From Megasphaera hominis (GTDB taxonomy: Bacteria > Bacillota > Negativicutes > Veillonellales > Megasphaeraceae), in NCBI RefSeq assembly GCF_014269395.1, contig NZ_JACOGK010000013.1, positions 1 to 64,000 on the forward strand: a stretch of 64,000 bases of DNA, written 5' to 3'. Below the pieces are notes generated by a model. It had not been told where the DNA came from. It saw only the letters and a list, made by a program, of their open reading frames with translations, and did not search any database. The position numbers and the translations under genes are program-made. Below are positions 51,996-62,826 of this stretch, piece after piece; the stretch's first letter is position 1; each line of letters opens with the position of its first letter.

Positions 51996-53045
51996 TCAGT
52001 GGGGAACTTTATCTGCCAGCTGCAGTGTCGAACCATCTGCACGGGTAATGCCTGTAATGCGCAGGTGGCTGTGCGTGCCGTCTAAATTGGTGCGCGTTAT
52101 GAGCGCATACTGGCTGGGAATCATAGGATTTAACAGGAACTGGCTCGTATGGGCCTGATTGGATATAACCGGTGACAAGTGGATCGTACCGGAATAGAGG
52201 ATGGCCTTGTCAGCATCCCGCTGTAATTCATAGAGACCGTGGATTTCCTGAATCCCTGTGTTTCCGGTAATGACAGGCGTATACGTAAGGCGCAGAAAGG
52301 TTTGTTGGCCATCGCCGTGAATGAGCGTTGCTGACGTATTTTTTAAGGTGACCAGCGCATCTATTTGCTGTTGCAGGGACGCGTTATACGTTGCCAGCGC
52401 CTGGGAGCGGGCCGTGTCGATGTGATCGATGAACGCTTTAGGATCGGCCAGGCCGCTGACCTGCCAGACATGCGGCGAAATACGGGTGAATTGAATCCGG
52501 CAGGGAATATACGCTTGTAATTCATCATTGTAAAGGGTAATATCCATTTCGGCGTGGGTACTGTCTGTTTTGTGGGCGAACTCATGGCCTGCATAATGCC
52601 AGCCTGTCAGGGGGATAGGGGCATTTAGGGCCTGCAGACAAGCCTTGAGCGAATCCTCCATGCCCTTGCGTTCCAGTCCGTTTGCCTGGGGCTGTAAGGA
52701 CAGTGTAACCAGGCGGCTGCTGTCGTCAATAAAATCAGTGCGCAAGGGGGCCCAGGCTGTACGCAGGATAGGAAAGGAGTCAATACCGCTGACATTGGCC
52801 GAAAGCGTATCAAAGATCTGGGCGGCGATATTTTTAGAGTCTGTTAAGGCATTGGTTTTCTCGCTGTCCTCCTGCTGAACGGCTACGACGAGCTGCTTGA
52901 ATGAATAGTCCGGCGTAGCTTTATAGACTTCTTCATAGGCGCCAATGGCAGCCTCTATACAAAGTAAAATGATAAATAAGGCTGCCAGGATGGAGACGTC
53001 CGGTGTAGGAATTTTATGTTTTTTCAAGAATAAAACCTTCTTCAT
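51996..53045 (-). CDS. Membrane-anchored protein of unknown function
   Basis: The protein of about 349 residues has a short basic N-terminus (MKKVLFLKKHKI), one membrane helix (near 17-36), then a soluble extracytoplasmic part rich in strands. I recognise no family. The start is uncertain: ATG 53045 (used here) and ATG 53078 both lack a clear ribosome site, and a TATAAT on the minus strand (53082-53077) overlaps the upstream ATG. If that is the -10 element, the upstream ATG is not transcribed as a start. It diverges from the uridine kinase gene. Confidence 0.6.
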   Translation of the reverse strand: MKKVLFLKKHKIPTPDVSILAALFIILLCIEAAIGAYEEVYKATPDYSFKQLVVAVQQEDSEKTNALTDSKNIAAQIFDTLSANVSGIDSFPILRTAWAPLRTDFIDDSSRLVTLSLQPQANGLERKGMEDSLKACLQALNAPIPLTGWHYAGHEFAHKTDSTHAEMDITLYNDELQAYIPCRIQFTRISPHVWQVSGLADPKAFIDHIDTARSQALATYNASLQQQIDALVTLKNTSATLIHGDGQQTFLRLTYTPVITGNTGIQEIHGLYELQRDADKAILYSGTIHLSPVISNQAHTSQFLLNPMIPSQYALITRTNLDGTHSHLRITGITRADGSTLQLADKVPH

Positions 53046-53174
53046 ATATAACAAATAGAGAGAACGGATTAAAATCATTATACCATTTTTGTAAAAATAA
53101 ACGTATAATATTTCTAGATGTATTTGCCAGAAATAAACCGGCTGGAATAAAATGAAGAAAGAGGAGACGCATAG

Positions 53175-54815
53175 ATGATTACTTTACACGATAAAACAAA
53201 TAAAAAAGTCTATGAAGTTCCGGAAGGAACGACGTTATTGGCCATTAGCCAAAAGGAATATCCTCAGGCCAAACCACGCATTGCCGCTGCGTTATATAAC
53301 AATGAAATGGCAGGCCTGCAGACGAAGGTCCATGCCGATGGGGACATTGAATGGTTTTCCCTGGCAACGACGGAGGGCAATCAGTGTATTGTACGCACGG
53401 CTATTTTTCTTTTGGTCCGGGCTGTATCGGATCTCTATCCCCAGGGCAAGGTGCTTGTCAAGCATGCCCTGCGTAAGTCCCTTTATTGTGAACTGGAGCT
53501 GGGACATACGGTTACCCTGCACGATGTAGAAGAAATAAAAAAACGGATGGAGGAAATCGTCGAGCAGGATGAAACGATTACCCAGGTCGTAGCCAGCGCC
53601 GACACAGCCATGGCCATGTGCCGCAACCGCGGCATGACGCGGGAGGCGGAACTGTTGCAGCACGTAGACGTGACGCATATTATGGCCTACCAGTGCGGCC
53701 AATGCTTTGACTACTACATGGGCCCGCTCTTGCCAAGCATGGGCTATTTGACCTGCTTCAACCTGCGCCTCTATGCGCCTGGAATCATTTTGGAATATCC
53801 TAAGGTGGAAAATCCGGAAGAATTGCCGGAATATAAGGAAATTCCCAAGATGGCCCGCCTCTTCCTGGATGCAGAAGAATGGGGCCGTATCGTACGCTGC
53901 GAATACGTATCGGACTTGAATCATTATATTGAAAATGGTACGATACAGGAGATTATCGATATGGCAGAAGCCTTGCAGGAAAAGAAGCTGGGCCAGATTG
54001 CCGATTATATCGTCAATCAAAAGCCCGGTATCAAAGTCGTATTGATCGCCGGGCCGTCATCAGCCGGCAAGACGACCTTTTGCAAGCGCTTGACGACGCA
54101 GCTGCGCGTCGTAGGTCTCCGGCCGGTACGTATTTCCCTGGATGATTATTTTTATAATCGCGAAGATACGCCGCGCAATCCCGATGGCAGTTATGATTTT
54201 GAATCGTTGCGGGCTATTGACGTACCCTTGTTCAATCAGCAAATAGATGATCTGAGTCAGGGCAAGGAAGTCTATTTATCGCGTTTTGATTTCGTAACGG
54301 GCCAGCGTCATTTCGACGAAAAGCCTACCGTCCTTGAGGCCAATCAGCCTATTGTCGTCGAAGGCCTGCACGCGTTAAACGATTCCCTGACCTACATGCT
54401 GCCGCGCTATGAAAAGGTGAAGATTTCCCTGGGTGTGCTGACGCAGATACGTATTAACGACCACAACCGTATTTCTACATCGGACACGCGGATTATCCGC
54501 CGTCTCGTACGAGACCATCAGTTCCGCGCCCGTGGTCCGCAGGCGACATTAGAAATCTGGAGTGACGTCCGCCGTGGAGAAGAAACGAATATTTACCCTT
54601 ATCAGGAAGATGCCGATACCATTTTTAATACGGCCTTGCCCTACGAACTGTCTGTACTCAAGCCCTTTGCGGAACCACTCTTAGCTTCTGTAGAACCGGA
54701 TAATCCTTATTATGCAGAAGCCCAGCGGCTGCTCCTCTTTTTAAAACCCTTCCGTTCTGTCGACGCGTCCGTCGTACCGAATAATTCCTTATTGCGGGAA
54801 TTTATCGGCAAATAG
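53175..54815 (+). CDS. TGS-domain nucleoside (uridine) kinase
   Basis: This 546-residue fusion has an N-terminal TGS domain (about 1-60), a threonyl-tRNA-synthetase-like second domain (60-240; KHALRKSLYCEL, QCGQCFDYYMGPLLP), and a uridine-kinase P-loop domain from about 285. That last domain has GPSSAGKTT with K299, SLDDYFYNRE, and VEGLHALND. Such proteins are annotated as nucleoside or uridine kinases of the pyrimidine salvage pathway. The first two domains suggest RNA or nucleotide sensing, which is untested. GAGGAGAC precedes the ATG. Confidence 0.88.
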   Translation: MITLHDKTNKKVYEVPEGTTLLAISQKEYPQAKPRIAAALYNNEMAGLQTKVHADGDIEWFSLATTEGNQCIVRTAIFLLVRAVSDLYPQGKVLVKHALRKSLYCELELGHTVTLHDVEEIKKRMEEIVEQDETITQVVASADTAMAMCRNRGMTREAELLQHVDVTHIMAYQCGQCFDYYMGPLLPSMGYLTCFNLRLYAPGIILEYPKVENPEELPEYKEIPKMARLFLDAEEWGRIVRCEYVSDLNHYIENGTIQEIIDMAEALQEKKLGQIADYIVNQKPGIKVVLIAGPSSAGKTTFCKRLTTQLRVVGLRPVRISLDDYFYNREDTPRNPDGSYDFESLRAIDVPLFNQQIDDLSQGKEVYLSRFDFVTGQRHFDEKPTVLEANQPIVVEGLHALNDSLTYMLPRYEKVKISLGVLTQIRINDHNRISTSDTRIIRRLVRDHQFRARGPQATLEIWSDVRRGEETNIYPYQEDADTIFNTALPYELSVLKPFAEPLLASVEPDNPYYAEAQRLLLFLKPFRSVDASVVPNNSLLREFIGK

Positions 54816-54842
54816 GGCGGACAGGCGTCAGATAATTAATCA

Positions 54843-54871
54843 TTGACAAAGCATAGACTGATGGATATAAT
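54843..54871 (+). promoter_or_regulatory. Consensus promoter of yceD-rpmF
   Basis: TTGACA (54843-54848) and TATAAT (54866-54871), both perfect, are separated by 17 bp, just before the yceD ribosome site. Confidence 0.9.
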
Positions 54872-54892
54872 AGTATAGTCGAGGTAGAAATA

Positions 54893-55387
54893 ATGAAACT
54901 ACAAGTCGAAGAAGCACTCAAGGCTGAAGGAAAGCAATTTCCTTTTTCCTTTCAAAAACCGGCTGCCGAACTGGGTGATGTAGACGCTTTTCCCTGGAAA
55001 AGCCATGATGTGGCTGTGGAAGGCACGTTTTGGTTCGATGGCAACCATCTGGTTGTACAAGGAACTGTACATACAACGGGTATGTATTCCTGCAGTCGCT
55101 GCCTGACACCGGTATCGGTGGATCGGAATGCAACACTGTCTGAAGTCTATGGTACGGAAGCAGAGCTTCCCGAAGATATACTGCCTTATAACGGTGAGTA
55201 TATTGATCTGACGGAGACAATTAGAGAAATCTTGATCCTCAGCGAGCCTATGAAGGTATTGTGCCGGCCTGATTGCAAAGGGCTTTGTCCGCAATGCGGT
55301 GCAGACCTAAACCAAGGACCCTGTAGTTGTCCTACCGACAGTATTGACCCAAGAATGGCTGTCTTGGGGAAGTTACTTAAAAACTAG
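54893..55387 (+). CDS. yceD: YceD/DUF177 protein, rRNA-associated
   Basis: This 164-residue protein belongs to DUF177 (YceD), linked in other bacteria to 23S rRNA accumulation and nearly always next to rpmF. It has two cysteine groups, CSRC near residue 65 and CRPDCKGLCPQCGADLNQ near 120; the latter probably binds zinc. GAGGTAG precedes the ATG. rpmF begins 36 bp downstream, in the same transcript. Confidence 0.9.
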   Translation: MKLQVEEALKAEGKQFPFSFQKPAAELGDVDAFPWKSHDVAVEGTFWFDGNHLVVQGTVHTTGMYSCSRCLTPVSVDRNATLSEVYGTEAELPEDILPYNGEYIDLTETIREILILSEPMKVLCRPDCKGLCPQCGADLNQGPCSCPTDSIDPRMAVLGKLLKN

Positions 55388-55423
55388 AACAATCACGTAC
55401 CATGATTTAAGGAGGTGCAGAAC

Positions 55424-55609
55424 ATGGCAGTACCAAAGAACAGATTATCCCAGACTCGTCAGAAAATGCGTCGTGCCAACTGGAAGTTGACAGCACCGGG
55501 TTTTGTTGAATGCCCGCAGTGCCACGAAGCAGTAATGCCTCATCATGTATGCCCGACTTGCGGCTACTACAAAGGCAAACAGGTTGTTAACAACACTACA
55601 GCTGAATAA
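55424..55609 (+). CDS. rpmF: 50S ribosomal protein L32
   Basis: The 61-residue protein is basic at the N-terminus (MAVPKNRLSQTRQKMRR) with a zinc ribbon formed by C30, C33, C43 and C46, so this is the zinc-binding form. AAGGAGG precedes ATG 55424; an earlier in-frame ATG at 55415 is ignored. It ends the yceD-rpmF operon. Confidence 0.97.
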   Translation: MAVPKNRLSQTRQKMRRANWKLTAPGFVECPQCHEAVMPHHVCPTCGYYKGKQVVNNTTAE

Positions 55610-55620
55610 GAGTTCGACAT

Positions 55621-55654
55621 AAAAAAGAGTATCCTTGCGAGGGTGCTCTTTTTT
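55621..55654 (+). terminator. Terminator after rpmF
   Basis: AAAAAAGAGTATCCT (55621-55635) pairs with AGGGTGCTCTTTTTT (55640-55654), two G-T pairs, with a TGCG loop. Confidence 0.9.
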
Positions 55655-55836
55655 GTCGATTCCGATACAGAAATACCTAAAAAGCATGAAATGCTCATAC
55701 GAGATAAGTATGCTCTATGGCTGGATATAGCGTTCACAGGCCTGCTCCCTTGATGTATAATAGAACGTAGTAATAAATGATTTCCCGGGCGCCTTCAAGC
55801 GGGCCCGGCAAGGGGATTACACAAGGGGGTATTCCA

Positions 55837-56466
55837 ATGAAAATGAAAAAGATATTGGTTCTGGCCTTAGGCCTGCTCATGGTATTTGGCCTTTCGGCCT
55901 GTGGCAACAAAGCAGATTCGGCTTCCGGAGCGTCTGCAAAGGAAACGAAGACGGAAGCTTCAGCTCAGGCTATTAAGCATGACGGCAAAGTCCTGGTCGT
56001 GTATTACTCGGCTTCGGGACATACGAAAAATGTAGCCTCGTACATCGCCACGGCAACCAAAGGCGACGTCCTGGAACTGCAGCCGGCTCAGCCGTATAGT
56101 GAAGCTGATTTGGACTATAATAATGATACGAGCCGCGTATCCAAGGAACACAAGGATGAAAGTCTGCGTAACGTGCCGCTGGTAAAGGATAAAGTGGACA
56201 ACTGGTCGTCGTACGATACGGTTTTCATTGGCTATCCTATTTGGTGGGGAATCGCTGCCTGGCCGGTCGATACGTTTGTAAAAGCCAATGACTTTACCGG
56301 TAAGACGGTCATTCCGTTCGCTACCTCCTATAGCTCTGGTCTTGGTGAAAGCGGTAAGCTCCTGCAGAAAATGGCAGGCACGGGCAACTGGCTGGAAGGC
56401 AAACGGTTCCCGTCTGGTGCATCACAGCAGGATGTACAGGATTGGATAAAAACCCTAGGCTTCTAA
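55837..56466 (+). CDS. Flavodoxin-fold lipoprotein
   Basis: The 209-residue protein has a lipoprotein signal ending in LSAC (C22 acylated), an Ala/Ser/Lys linker, and a flavodoxin domain from about residue 50. In that domain VVYYSASGHTKNVA binds the FMN phosphate and GYPIWWGIAAWPVDTF binds the flavin ring. It probably faces the periplasm or outer surface, where it would take part in electron transfer. AAGGGGGT precedes ATG 55837; longer in-frame starts lack such a site. It stands alone before a terminator. Flavodoxins are usually cytoplasmic, so the anchoring is notable. Confidence 0.88.
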   Translation: MKMKKILVLALGLLMVFGLSACGNKADSASGASAKETKTEASAQAIKHDGKVLVVYYSASGHTKNVASYIATATKGDVLELQPAQPYSEADLDYNNDTSRVSKEHKDESLRNVPLVKDKVDNWSSYDTVFIGYPIWWGIAAWPVDTFVKANDFTGKTVIPFATSYSSGLGESGKLLQKMAGTGNWLEGKRFPSGASQQDVQDWIKTLGF

Positions 56467-56479
56467 CAGCTTGGATAAC

Positions 56480-56523
56480 AGCGGGGCAGCATGCATATAA
56501 CGCATGCTTGTCCCGCTCTTTTT
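56480..56523 (+). terminator. Terminator after the flavodoxin gene
   Basis: AGCGGG...GCATGC pairs with GCATGC...CCCGCT (56480-56517) and is followed by CTTTTTG. Confidence 0.8.
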
Positions 56524-56638
56524 GTTTCGTAAAAATGACGTAAAACAAGTGCCTATCTGTACCATCCGGCCTGTTTCATGATATAATACAATTTAGTCTA
56601 TCAATTAGTTAGTCTTTGCGTGTGGAGGCAGGTAACCT

Positions 56639-57139
56639 ATGCGGGCTATGGGAATCGATCCGGGCACGGCCATCTGCGGCTTTGGCGTCGTCGACGCGAG
56701 TGGCAGCCGGCTGCGTCCCGTTACATACGGAACGGTACAAACGACGCCGGAGTATAGCGATGCCGAACGGCTGGTCATGCTGTACGACGGACTCAACGAA
56801 TTATATAAGAAATATAAGCCGGACGTCGTCGGTGTAGAACAGCTTTTTTTTAATCGCAATGTGACGACGGCTATTACAGTCGGTCAGGCCCGGGGCATTA
56901 TCTTGTTGACGGCCCAGCAGGCAGGAATTCCCATTCTGGAATTTTCGCCGCTGCAGGTCAAGCAGGGTGTAACGGGCTACGGCCGGGCGACGAAGGAACA
57001 GGTTATCGATATGACCATGCGCCTTTTGGGTATTCGCGAGAAAATCAAGCCTGACGATGCGGCTGATGCACTGGCTATGGCTATTTATACGATTTATTCC
57101 AGTCATTCGCTCAGCTTAAAAAGGACGGTGCAGCTATGA
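56639..57139 (+). CDS. ruvC: Holliday junction resolvase RuvC
   Basis: The 166-residue nuclease cuts Holliday junctions, with a catalytic acidic set of D7 (GIDPGT), the Glu in GVEQLFF, and the Asp pair in PDDAADALA. GGAGGCAGG precedes the ATG, and a TATAAT -10 lies at 56582-56587. It overlaps ruvA by 4 bp, so expression of ruvC, ruvA and ruvB is coupled. Confidence 0.97.
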   Translation: MRAMGIDPGTAICGFGVVDASGSRLRPVTYGTVQTTPEYSDAERLVMLYDGLNELYKKYKPDVVGVEQLFFNRNVTTAITVGQARGIILLTAQQAGIPILEFSPLQVKQGVTGYGRATKEQVIDMTMRLLGIREKIKPDDAADALAMAIYTIYSSHSLSLKRTVQL

Positions 57140-57735
57140 TTGGCTATTTAAAAGGAAAAATTACCCATGTATTTGCCAACTCCTGTTTCATTGAAGTAGG
57201 CGGTGTCGGCTACCGGACCATCGTTTCCGGAACGACACTGGGTGAGCTCAGCGTCGGCAAAGAGACGATGCTCTATACGTACATGAGTGTTACGGAAAAC
57301 GATATTACCCTCTATGGCTTTCTGACCCAGGATGAGTATGAACTGTTTTTGCTGCTCATTACTGTAAACGGCATTGGGCCCAAACTGGCTGTCAACGCCT
57401 TAGGAGCGGTTACACCGGATACGCTGCGCCTGGCCATTAGCCAGAACAATATGAGCGTCTTGACGAAGCTGCCCGGCATCGGCAAAAAAACGGCGAACCG
57501 GCTGGTACTCGAATTGAAGGATAAAATCGGTACGGTTGATGCCGGCGACATGGCCATAAAGGATGTCGTCAGTACGCCTGCTGGCGGTGCCGCAGCCGAA
57601 ACGCTGGCAGCGCTTCAATCCCTGGGCTATGCCGAACAGGAGGTACTGCCGGCTATTCAAAAATATGCAGGCCAGTACGACAATGTAGAGGACCTGCTGA
57701 AGATTGTCCTGCGTACACTAGGCAGCGGGAGGTAA
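57136..57735 (+). CDS. ruvA: Holliday junction helicase subunit RuvA
   Basis: The 199-residue protein binds the four-way junction and guides RuvB. It has the N-terminal OB fold (MIGYLKGKITHVF), two helix-hairpin-helix motifs (VNGIGPKLAVNALG and LPGIGKKTANRLVLEL) and a small C-terminal RuvB-binding domain. It starts in the ruvC stop codon region (ATGA overlap), and ruvB follows after 3 bp. Confidence 0.97.
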   Translation: MIGYLKGKITHVFANSCFIEVGGVGYRTIVSGTTLGELSVGKETMLYTYMSVTENDITLYGFLTQDEYELFLLLITVNGIGPKLAVNALGAVTPDTLRLAISQNNMSVLTKLPGIGKKTANRLVLELKDKIGTVDAGDMAIKDVVSTPAGGAAAETLAALQSLGYAEQEVLPAIQKYAGQYDNVEDLLKIVLRTLGSGR

Positions 57736-57738
57736 GAG

Positions 57739-58785
57739 ATGGAGGAAAACCGGATTATTGAGACAGCAGATCTGCCAGGTGATTCTTGGCAGTACAGTCT
57801 GCGTCCTCATTATTTAAATGAATACATTGGCCAGACAAAGGCCAAAGAAAACCTGCGCGTTTTTATCGAGGCGGCTAAGCTGCGCAAGGAAGCCTTGGAT
57901 CATGTTTTGCTCTACGGGCCGCCCGGCTTGGGCAAGACGACCATGGCCGGCATTATTGCCAATGAATTAGGCGTCAATCTGCGCATTACGTCGGGGCCGG
58001 CTATTGAACGGCCCGGTGATTTGGCCGCCTTGCTGACGAATCTCCAGGAACGGGACCTCCTCTTTATCGACGAAATCCACCGCCTGTCCCATAGCGTAGA
58101 AGAAGTCCTCTATGCAGCGATGGAAGATTACGCCTTGGATATTGTCATCGGCAAGGGCCCTAGTGCCCGGTCGGTGCGCATCGATTTGCCACCCTTTACA
58201 CTGGTCGGCGCGACGACCCAGGTAGGCCGTCTGGCACCGCCTTTACGGGACCGCTTTGGTGTCATCAGCCGCCTGGAATTCTATAAACCTGAAGAGCTGG
58301 TGCTGATCATCAAGCGGACGGCAGAAATCCTGGACATAGAAATTGAAGAACAGGGAGCCTTGGAAATTGCCCGGCGTTCCCGTGGCACGCCGCGTATTGC
58401 CAACCGCCTGTTAAAGCGTGTCCGCGATTTTGCCCAAGTGGCGGGATCGCCTGCCATTACCGACCAAATTGCTGCCTCGGCCCTGGACCGTCTGGAAGTA
58501 GACCGCTGTGGCCTGGACCGTACAGACCGTCGGGTATTGCAGGTCATTATCGAGAAATTTGCCGGCGGACCTGTGGGCCTCGATACGATTGCTGCGGCAA
58601 TCAGTGAATCCGTCGATGCTGTAGAAGACGTGTACGAGCCTTTCCTGATGCAGCAGGGCTTCCTGAATCGTACGCCCCGGGGCCGCGTCGTTACGGCAGC
58701 AGCCTATCGGCATTTGGGCATTCCGGAACCACAACAGACGGGTGCGTCCAGTCCGTCGCTCTTTGGGGAGGAAAACAATGGGTAA
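57739..58785 (+). CDS. ruvB: Holliday junction helicase motor RuvB
   Basis: The 348-residue AAA+ ATPase drives branch migration. It has Walker [10 protein letters not shown] (near 59-67), Walker B FIDEIHR, sensor [17 protein letters not shown], and the C-terminal winged helix with [12 protein letters not shown]. It ends in an 8-bp overlap with the small DUF2905 gene. Confidence 0.98.
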   Translation: MEENRIIETADLPGDSWQYSLRPHYLNEYIGQTKAKENLRVFIEAAKLRKEALDHVLLYGPPGLGKTTMAGIIANELGVNLRITSGPAIERPGDLAALLTNLQERDLLFIDEIHRLSHSVEEVLYAAMEDYALDIVIGKGPSARSVRIDLPPFTLVGATTQVGRLAPPLRDRFGVISRLEFYKPEELVLIIKRTAEILDIEIEEQGALEIARRSRGTPRIANRLLKRVRDFAQVAGSPAITDQIAASALDRLEVDRCGLDRTDRRVLQVIIEKFAGGPVGLDTIAAAISESVDAVEDVYEPFLMQQGFLNRTPRGRVVTAAAYRHLGIPEPQQTGASSPSLFGEENNG

Positions 58786-58993
58786 GATACTAATGGCTAT
58801 TGGCGGCCTCATTTTTCTGGCCGGTGCTGCCTGGACCGTGTTAGACCGCTTGGGCCTGGGACGTTTTTTTGGCCGTCTGCCAGGCGATATTCATGTAGTC
58901 CATGGTAATACGACCTTTGATTTCCCCATAGTGACCTGTATTGTTTTGAGCATTGTTTTGTCTATCTTACTCAATGTCTTTTTCCGTCATTGA
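58778..58993 (+). CDS. DUF2905 small membrane protein
   Basis: The 71-residue protein has two hydrophobic helices (near 3-22 and 48-68) around a short amphipathic stretch with GRLPGDIHV, the DUF2905 signature. Its function is unknown. ATG 58778 follows GGGGAGGAAAAC and overlaps ruvB by 8 bp. A DUF2905 gene next to ruvB and before spoIID or queA is common in Firmicutes. Confidence 0.9.
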   Translation: MGKILMAIGGLIFLAGAAWTVLDRLGLGRFFGRLPGDIHVVHGNTTFDFPIVTCIVLSIVLSILLNVFFRH

Positions 58994-59011
58994 AAGGGAG
59001 GCTACAGTGGA

Positions 59012-60250
59012 ATGAAGCACTTTTTTTGGCGCATAGCAGCTGTTGTGCTGGCCCTGGGAGTCTATGTCAGCAGTGCAGCCTGGGCTTCCGGCTTAGGCCA
59101 GGATGTACGCATCGGTATTCGTGAAGAACGCAGTTCTGTGACGCTGACCAGTCCGGCTGGCCTGGCAATCTGGTCCCAGGGAAAGCTTTGGAAAAAATTT
59201 CCCGCCCAGACGCCGGTTCAATTTTCTATTGCTGGCAATGCCATTCAGGTGGCCGGAAAAAAAGTAGGTGACGTAGAAGTACGTCCTCTGTCTTCTTCCG
59301 GATTTGTCCGTATTACCGATGGCTATGCGTATCGCGGATCCTTGGAAATCATGAAATCTCCCCAGCGCTGGGGCCTTACAGTCGTCAACGTCGTGCCAAT
59401 GGAAGAATATCTCTATGGTGTTGTTGGCAAGGAAATGTCCCCGTCGTGGCATCCGGAAGCGCTGAAAGCGCAGGCCGTAGCGGCCCGGACCTATGCTGTT
59501 ACGCATAAAAATTATTTTTCCCGCCGGGGTTTTGATATGACCGATGATACGGCGAGCCAGACCTACGCAGGAATTAACGGAGAAGCGCCGGCGGTCATTC
59601 ATGCCGTCGATGCTACACGCGGCGAAATCGTTACCTATCGGGGTAAGCCGATCGATGCCTTTTTCATGTCGAATGCCGGCGGCTGGACGGAAAACAGTGA
59701 AAACGTCTGGGGAAATAAGATCCCATATCTGCGTGGTGTAGCCGATGACAGCAGCCACATGCCGTCGTACAGCTGGGCCGTGACGACGACGCCGGAAAAA
59801 CTCGGCGCTAATCTGGCGGCTGCCGGTAAAGGCGTGGGCAAGGTCTATTCTATTACGTTGTCACCGTTAGCCCGGCGGCCCATGGCCGTACCGGACCGGG
59901 GTGTGTCCGGCCGGGTCCTGGATATGATCGTCCGTGGCTCTAAGGGTACCGTAAAGGTATCTGGCCAGGCTTTTCAGTCTATTTTTGGCCTGAAGAGTAC
60001 TCTCTTCGACTTTTATCAGGGCAAGGGAAGTGCACCGGATCCCGATTCGGGCAAGACGGCCCATGGGGCAACACTGCAGCTGAAGGCCGGCGAACCCTTG
60101 ACCATTTTTGGCTATGGCTGGGGGCACGGCCTGGGCATGAGCCAGTATGGCGCCTACCAGATGGCACGGGAACATGGCAGTGAACGGAATTATTATCGTA
60201 AAATACTGACCCATTACTATACAGGGACAGATATTGAAAAATTATATTAA
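59012..60250 (+). CDS. SpoIID/LytB-domain secreted protein
   Basis: The 412-residue protein has a signal peptide (cut near AAWAS, residue 26), an N-terminal sporulation-like repeat region, and a SpoIID domain with VPMEEYLYGVVGKEMSPSW, LKAQAVAARTYAV, SQTYAG and FGYGWGHGLGMSQYGA. Such domains are lytic transglycosylases or amidase activators acting on peptidoglycan. Non-sporulating Negativicutes keep them, so a role in ordinary cell-wall remodelling is more likely than sporulation. AAAGGGAGG precedes the ATG. It lies between DUF2905 and queA. Confidence 0.9.
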   Translation: MKHFFWRIAAVVLALGVYVSSAAWASGLGQDVRIGIREERSSVTLTSPAGLAIWSQGKLWKKFPAQTPVQFSIAGNAIQVAGKKVGDVEVRPLSSSGFVRITDGYAYRGSLEIMKSPQRWGLTVVNVVPMEEYLYGVVGKEMSPSWHPEALKAQAVAARTYAVTHKNYFSRRGFDMTDDTASQTYAGINGEAPAVIHAVDATRGEIVTYRGKPIDAFFMSNAGGWTENSENVWGNKIPYLRGVADDSSHMPSYSWAVTTTPEKLGANLAAAGKGVGKVYSITLSPLARRPMAVPDRGVSGRVLDMIVRGSKGTVKVSGQAFQSIFGLKSTLFDFYQGKGSAPDPDSGKTAHGATLQLKAGEPLTIFGYGWGHGLGMSQYGAYQMAREHGSERNYYRKILTHYYTGTDIEKLY

Positions 60251-60296
60251 GGCAGCTGCCAGAGCAGCTGCTCAGTAAGAGATGGGAAGGATACTT

Positions 60297-61316
60297 TTGA
60301 AACTGACAGATTTTTCGTATGAATTGCCAAAAGAATTAATTGCCCAGCATCCGGCAGAACCGCGTGATCACGCGCGGCTCATGCTCTATGATAAGGAAAC
60401 AGGGGCAGTAGAACACAAATATTTTTATGATCTTCTCGATGAACTCCACGCCGGAGATGTCCTGGTCTTTAACGACTCCAAAGTCATTCCGGCCCGCTTA
60501 TACGGCCATCGTCAGCAGACAGGCGGTAAGGTAGAAGTCCTGCTGCTCACACCGGTCGGTGAGGACCGCTGGGAAGTTCTGGTGAAACCGGGCAAGAAGG
60601 CGTTGCCGGGAACGATCATCGAGTTCCCTGAAGGATTGACGGCAGAAGTACTCGACCGGACCGATTTCGGTGGCCGCGTAGTTCAATTCCATTATGAAGG
60701 CGTCTTTGACGATATTATCGATACGATTGGTGAAATGCCCTTGCCGCCGTACATTCACGAAAAAATGGAAGACCCCAATGAATATCAGACCGTGTATGCC
60801 CGGGAAAAAGGTTCGGCAGCGGCGCCGACGGCAGGCCTGCATTTTACGGAAGAACTGCTGGAAAAGATCAAGGCCAAAGGCGTAGAGCTGGTCTTTGTCA
60901 CCCTTCACGTGGGCCTTGGCACGTTCCGCCCTGTAGAAGAAGAAAATATTGAAGATCACGCGATGCATAGTGAATTTTACAGCATCACAGAAGAGGCGGC
61001 AGCTACCGTCAACAAAGCCAAAGCCGAAGGCCGGCGGGTCATTGCTGTCGGCACGACGAGCATCCGGACACTGGAAAGCGCCGGCACGACAGGCGTCCTC
61101 CAAAGCGGCTCCGGCTGGACAAATATCTTCATTTATCCGGGCTTTACGTTCCACATCGTCGACGCTTTGGTTACAAATTTCCATTTGCCTGAATCGACGC
61201 TGCTCATGCTGATCAGCGCCATGTCGACGCGGGAAAAGATCCTTCATGCTTACGAAATTGCGGTGCAGGAAAAATATCGTTTCTTTAGCTTCGGCGATGC
61301 CATGTTTATTCATTAA
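60297..61316 (+). CDS. queA: S-adenosylmethionine:tRNA ribosyltransferase-isomerase
   Basis: The 339-residue enzyme adds an epoxycyclopentane to preQ1 in tRNA, giving epoxyqueuosine. It has [50 protein letters not shown], and [15 protein letters not shown] choose TTG 60297, 7 bp after GGAAGG, because the family starts at this [11 protein letters not shown] block. The alternative ATG 60282 adds five residues. tgt lies 12 bp downstream, giving a queA-tgt pair. Confidence 0.95.
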   Translation: MKLTDFSYELPKELIAQHPAEPRDHARLMLYDKETGAVEHKYFYDLLDELHAGDVLVFNDSKVIPARLYGHRQQTGGKVEVLLLTPVGEDRWEVLVKPGKKALPGTIIEFPEGLTAEVLDRTDFGGRVVQFHYEGVFDDIIDTIGEMPLPPYIHEKMEDPNEYQTVYAREKGSAAAPTAGLHFTEELLEKIKAKGVELVFVTLHVGLGTFRPVEEENIEDHAMHSEFYSITEEAAATVNKAKAEGRRVIAVGTTSIRTLESAGTTGVLQSGSGWTNIFIYPGFTFHIVDALVTNFHLPESTLLMLISAMSTREKILHAYEIAVQEKYRFFSFGDAMFIH

Positions 61317-62435
<1,119 letters not shown>

Positions 62436-62492
62436 GCCATGCGCAGCATCATGAACATATCTTATATTTTCTTTTTGTAGGAGGTAAAAACT

Positions 62493-62825
62493 GTGGATTC
62501 TATTGCAAATTTCTTTAATGGTTTGACGAACTATGACAACCTTGGCATTTTTGGTGATTTAGGACAGATGTGGCCCTTGCTCTTTATGGTCCTGCTCTTT
62601 TATTTCATCCTTTATCGCCCGCAGAAACGTCAGCAGAAACGACGCCAGGAAATGTTTGCCAGCCTGAAGAAAAATACCAAAGTTGTTACTGTTGGTGGTG
62701 TTTATGGTACGATTACGGAAATTAAAGACGACTACGTCCGTATCCGTATTGCTGACAAAGTAGAAATTAAAATGACGAAAGAATCCATTAGCGCAATTGC
62801 CGGTGAAGAAGAAGAAATGAAATAA
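62493..62825 (+). CDS. yajC: Preprotein translocase subunit YajC
   Basis: The 110-residue protein has one membrane helix (near 26-45, LLFMVLLFYFILYRP) and a basic cytoplasmic tail with RPQKRQQKRRQEMF and VVTVGGVYGTI, the YajC signature. It joins SecD and SecF to the Sec translocon. The start is GTG 62493, behind AGGAGG. secD begins 141 bp later, separated by a structured stretch. Confidence 0.95.
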   Translation: MDSIANFFNGLTNYDNLGIFGDLGQMWPLLFMVLLFYFILYRPQKRQQKRRQEMFASLKKNTKVVTVGGVYGTITEIKDDYVRIRIADKVEIKMTKESISAIAGEEEEMK

Positions 62826-62826
62826 A

